64,000 bases of DNA, taken from NCBI GenBank assembly GCA_029262115.1, contig JAJCZZ010000063.1:62001-126000 (forward strand). The letters run 5' to 3'. Shown here piece by piece: positions 63,036 to 64,000 of the stretch. The notes under the pieces were generated by a model. The model did not search any database and had not been told where the DNA came from. It saw nothing but the letters and a program-made list of their open reading frames with translations. The DNA comes from Gemmatimonadota bacterium (lineage in GTDB: Bacteria > Gemmatimonadota > Gemmatimonadetes > Longimicrobiales > Gaopeijiaceae). Both the position numbers and the translations under genes were made by a program. Position 1 is the first letter of the stretch; every line of letters begins with the position of its first letter.

Positions 63036-63103
63036 CTTATGTGACGAAGGGGCTCCCATAAGAATAACGTACAAACCTTATTTTACGGCACCCCTTTCAT
63101 AAG
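63036..63103. promoter_or_regulatory. Two 27-bp dyads upstream of the Fic gene
   Basis: Element A (63036-63062) has arms CTTATG and CATAAG with 15 bases between. Element B (63077-63103) has CTTATT and CATAAG, also 15 apart, and a CCTTAT/ATAAGG outer form. Each is 27 bp and centres are 41 bp apart, about four helical turns. The stretch is AT-rich unlike the surroundings. A TATTCT candidate -10 (63066-63061, minus strand) overlaps element A. The arrangement suggests binding by a dimeric repressor, perhaps the winged-helix end of the Fic protein itself. Confidence 0.6.
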
Positions 63104-63145
63104 GCAGCACAGATCCCGGGGTAGCCCGTGCATCCACCACCCCTC

Positions 63146-64000
63146 TCACCCGCCTGAACGAATCCATGCCCGCAGGTCCCCCACATCGAAGCGGCCGTTT
63201 CCGTTGCCCAGGAAGTCCAGATAGAGCGCCTCCGCCCGACTGAGCGGATCATCCGAGCGGCCCAGCAGGACATCCACGAGCCGCTCGCGGGTGACCGACC
63301 ACGCACCTGCGCTCAGAGGCAGCTGGATGGTCTGAGACGGGACACCCCGGCTGTCACGGACCGACAGGGTCAGATCGTGCACGCCGGAGTCCGTGATGCT
63401 CCCGCCGATCACCAACTCATCGCCCTGGGCACTCGCGAACACCCCATCCGGTAGCTCCACGACCGGCTCGTAGGGCATCGCCCCCCCGGTAATCGGGATC
63501 CGTGCCTCGAAATGCTTGAGCTGCTCGACCTCGAGGGGCGCGGCAGGTGCAGACAGGAGCGGCTCGGGAGCCGTCGACAAGCGGATCAGGGCCCTCCCCC
63601 CCTCCACCCGGATCGAGTGGATGGCCACCGTGCTGGGTGACCCGTCGTTTCGGCGTGAGTTCGGCGCGGTCATCGCGTTGAGCTTTCGATCCGTGCCACC
63701 CCACATGTCCGTCGCCTCACCGCGGTCACCGCCCTGTACCGCCGTCCGGATCAATCCGTTGTTGTCGTCCTGCTCGAGGAGCGAGAGGAAATACGTCTCC
63801 GCACTGTTGGGATTCGGACGGAACCGACCCTCGAAGTCCTGGTGGTAGATCACGACACCCTCCCCTGGCAGGTCGCGATCGAAGCCGGCGCGCGTCCGGT
63901 ACTCCATGATCAGGAATTCGCGACCCAGTGTGTCGAGAGGGATCCGGAGCGCCTCCTCGGACTGCTGAACGGGTGCCAACTCGATCGTTTCGTTCCGGAC
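63146..64000 (-). CDS. M6-family metalloprotease, C-terminal part (partial)
   Basis: The last 284 visible residues of a secreted protein whose frame is open to the end of the window. EFLIMEYRTRAGFDRDLPGE, followed by GVVIYHQDF, is typical of the C-terminal part of the M6 catalytic domain (immune inhibitor A-like). An immunoglobulin-like domain with PYEPVVELPDGVF and a tail LDFLGNGNGRFDVGDLRAWI follow. That tail resembles a single dockerin or EF-hand-type calcium loop (NGNGRFDVGDL). The zinc motif is not in the window. Confidence 0.75.
   Translation of the reverse strand, partial: VRNETIELAPVQQSEEALRIPLDTLGREFLIMEYRTRAGFDRDLPGEGVVIYHQDFEGRFRPNPNSAETYFLSLLEQDDNNGLIRTAVQGGDRGEATDMWGGTDRKLNAMTAPNSRRNDGSPSTVAIHSIRVEGGRALIRLSTAPEPLLSAPAAPLEVEQLKHFEARIPITGGAMPYEPVVELPDGVFASAQGDELVIGGSITDSGVHDLTLSVRDSRGVPSQTIQLPLSAGAWSVTRERLVDVLLGRSDDPLSRAEALYLDFLGNGNGRFDVGDLRAWIRSGG

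Overview
The window is GC-rich bacterial chromosome with closely packed genes, many GTG and TTG starts, and many secreted or membrane proteins. Several features together suggest a Gemmatimonadota-like, or possibly Acidobacteriota-like, soil or marine bacterium: three ADOP-type (MacB/FtsX) permease genes with PadR regulators, repeated S9, M28 and DUF5117-type secreted peptidases, secreted amidohydrolases, two ECF sigma/anti-sigma pairs, and signal peptides that usually end in Ala-Gln. The taxonomy is an inference; no rRNA gene is present.

Layout. 1-4.7 kb: two ADOP permease/PadR cassettes that converge on each other. 4.8-7.1 kb: an unrecognised protein, a pseudo-receiver ANTAR regulator and a membrane methyltransferase. 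7.1-10.8 kb: an S9 peptidase, a secreted polysaccharide deacetylase and a broken AI-2E transporter. 10.9-13.3 kb: an accessory patch with a DUF4143 ATPase and a damaged small-protein/nucleotidyltransferase pair. 13.7-15.8 kb: an orphan PAS histidine kinase, tRNA-Glu(CTC) and tRNA-Val(CAC) with a clear promoter, and a pterin dehydratase. 15.9-21.2 kb, minus strand: DUF2157 protein, plant-type FabI, class III aminotransferase, lipase and HAD phosphatase. 22.2-27.0 kb, minus strand: ligA, polX and a Ca/Na antiporter. 27.1-31.4 kb: a secreted amidohydrolase, a class V aminotransferase, and sigma/anti-sigma/YbjQ. 31.5-39.0 kb: a receiver-AraC protein, PBP4-type DacB, a very large M28 membrane peptidase, a PHP lipoprotein, a small membrane protein and a DinB protein. 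39.1-43.8 kb: a lipoprotein, a TipA-like MerR regulator with a textbook 19-bp-spacer promoter, a DUF922 protease and a DPP4-like S9 peptidase. 44.1-49.1 kb: an ADOP permease overlapping a membrane protein, then sigma/anti-sigma and a CheY-like regulator. 49.3-61.8 kb: a DUF5117-type metalloprotease, a penicillin acylase-fold hydrolase, a fatty-acid desaturase, a polytopic membrane protein, LutABC, an APC amino-acid permease and a Spy/CpxP-like protein. 61.9-64 kb: a Fic protein with tandem 27-bp dyads upstream, and the C-terminal part of an M6-type metalloprotease running off the window.

Functionally this is a mixed chromosomal segment: extracellular peptide breakdown and uptake, lipid modification, lactate oxidation, DNA repair, and several sensing modules. 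No CRISPR array, insertion sequence or prophage was seen. The least ordinary signals are regulatory. They are a PadR promoter whose start codon falls at the predicted transcription start (leaderless), the MerR operator lying inside the possible start region of the divergent gene, the paired 27-bp dyads upstream of fic, and an ANTAR regulator that has lost its receiver active-site residues. Single-base lesions cluster in the accessory genes of 10.6-13.3 kb and could be gene decay or assembly errors.
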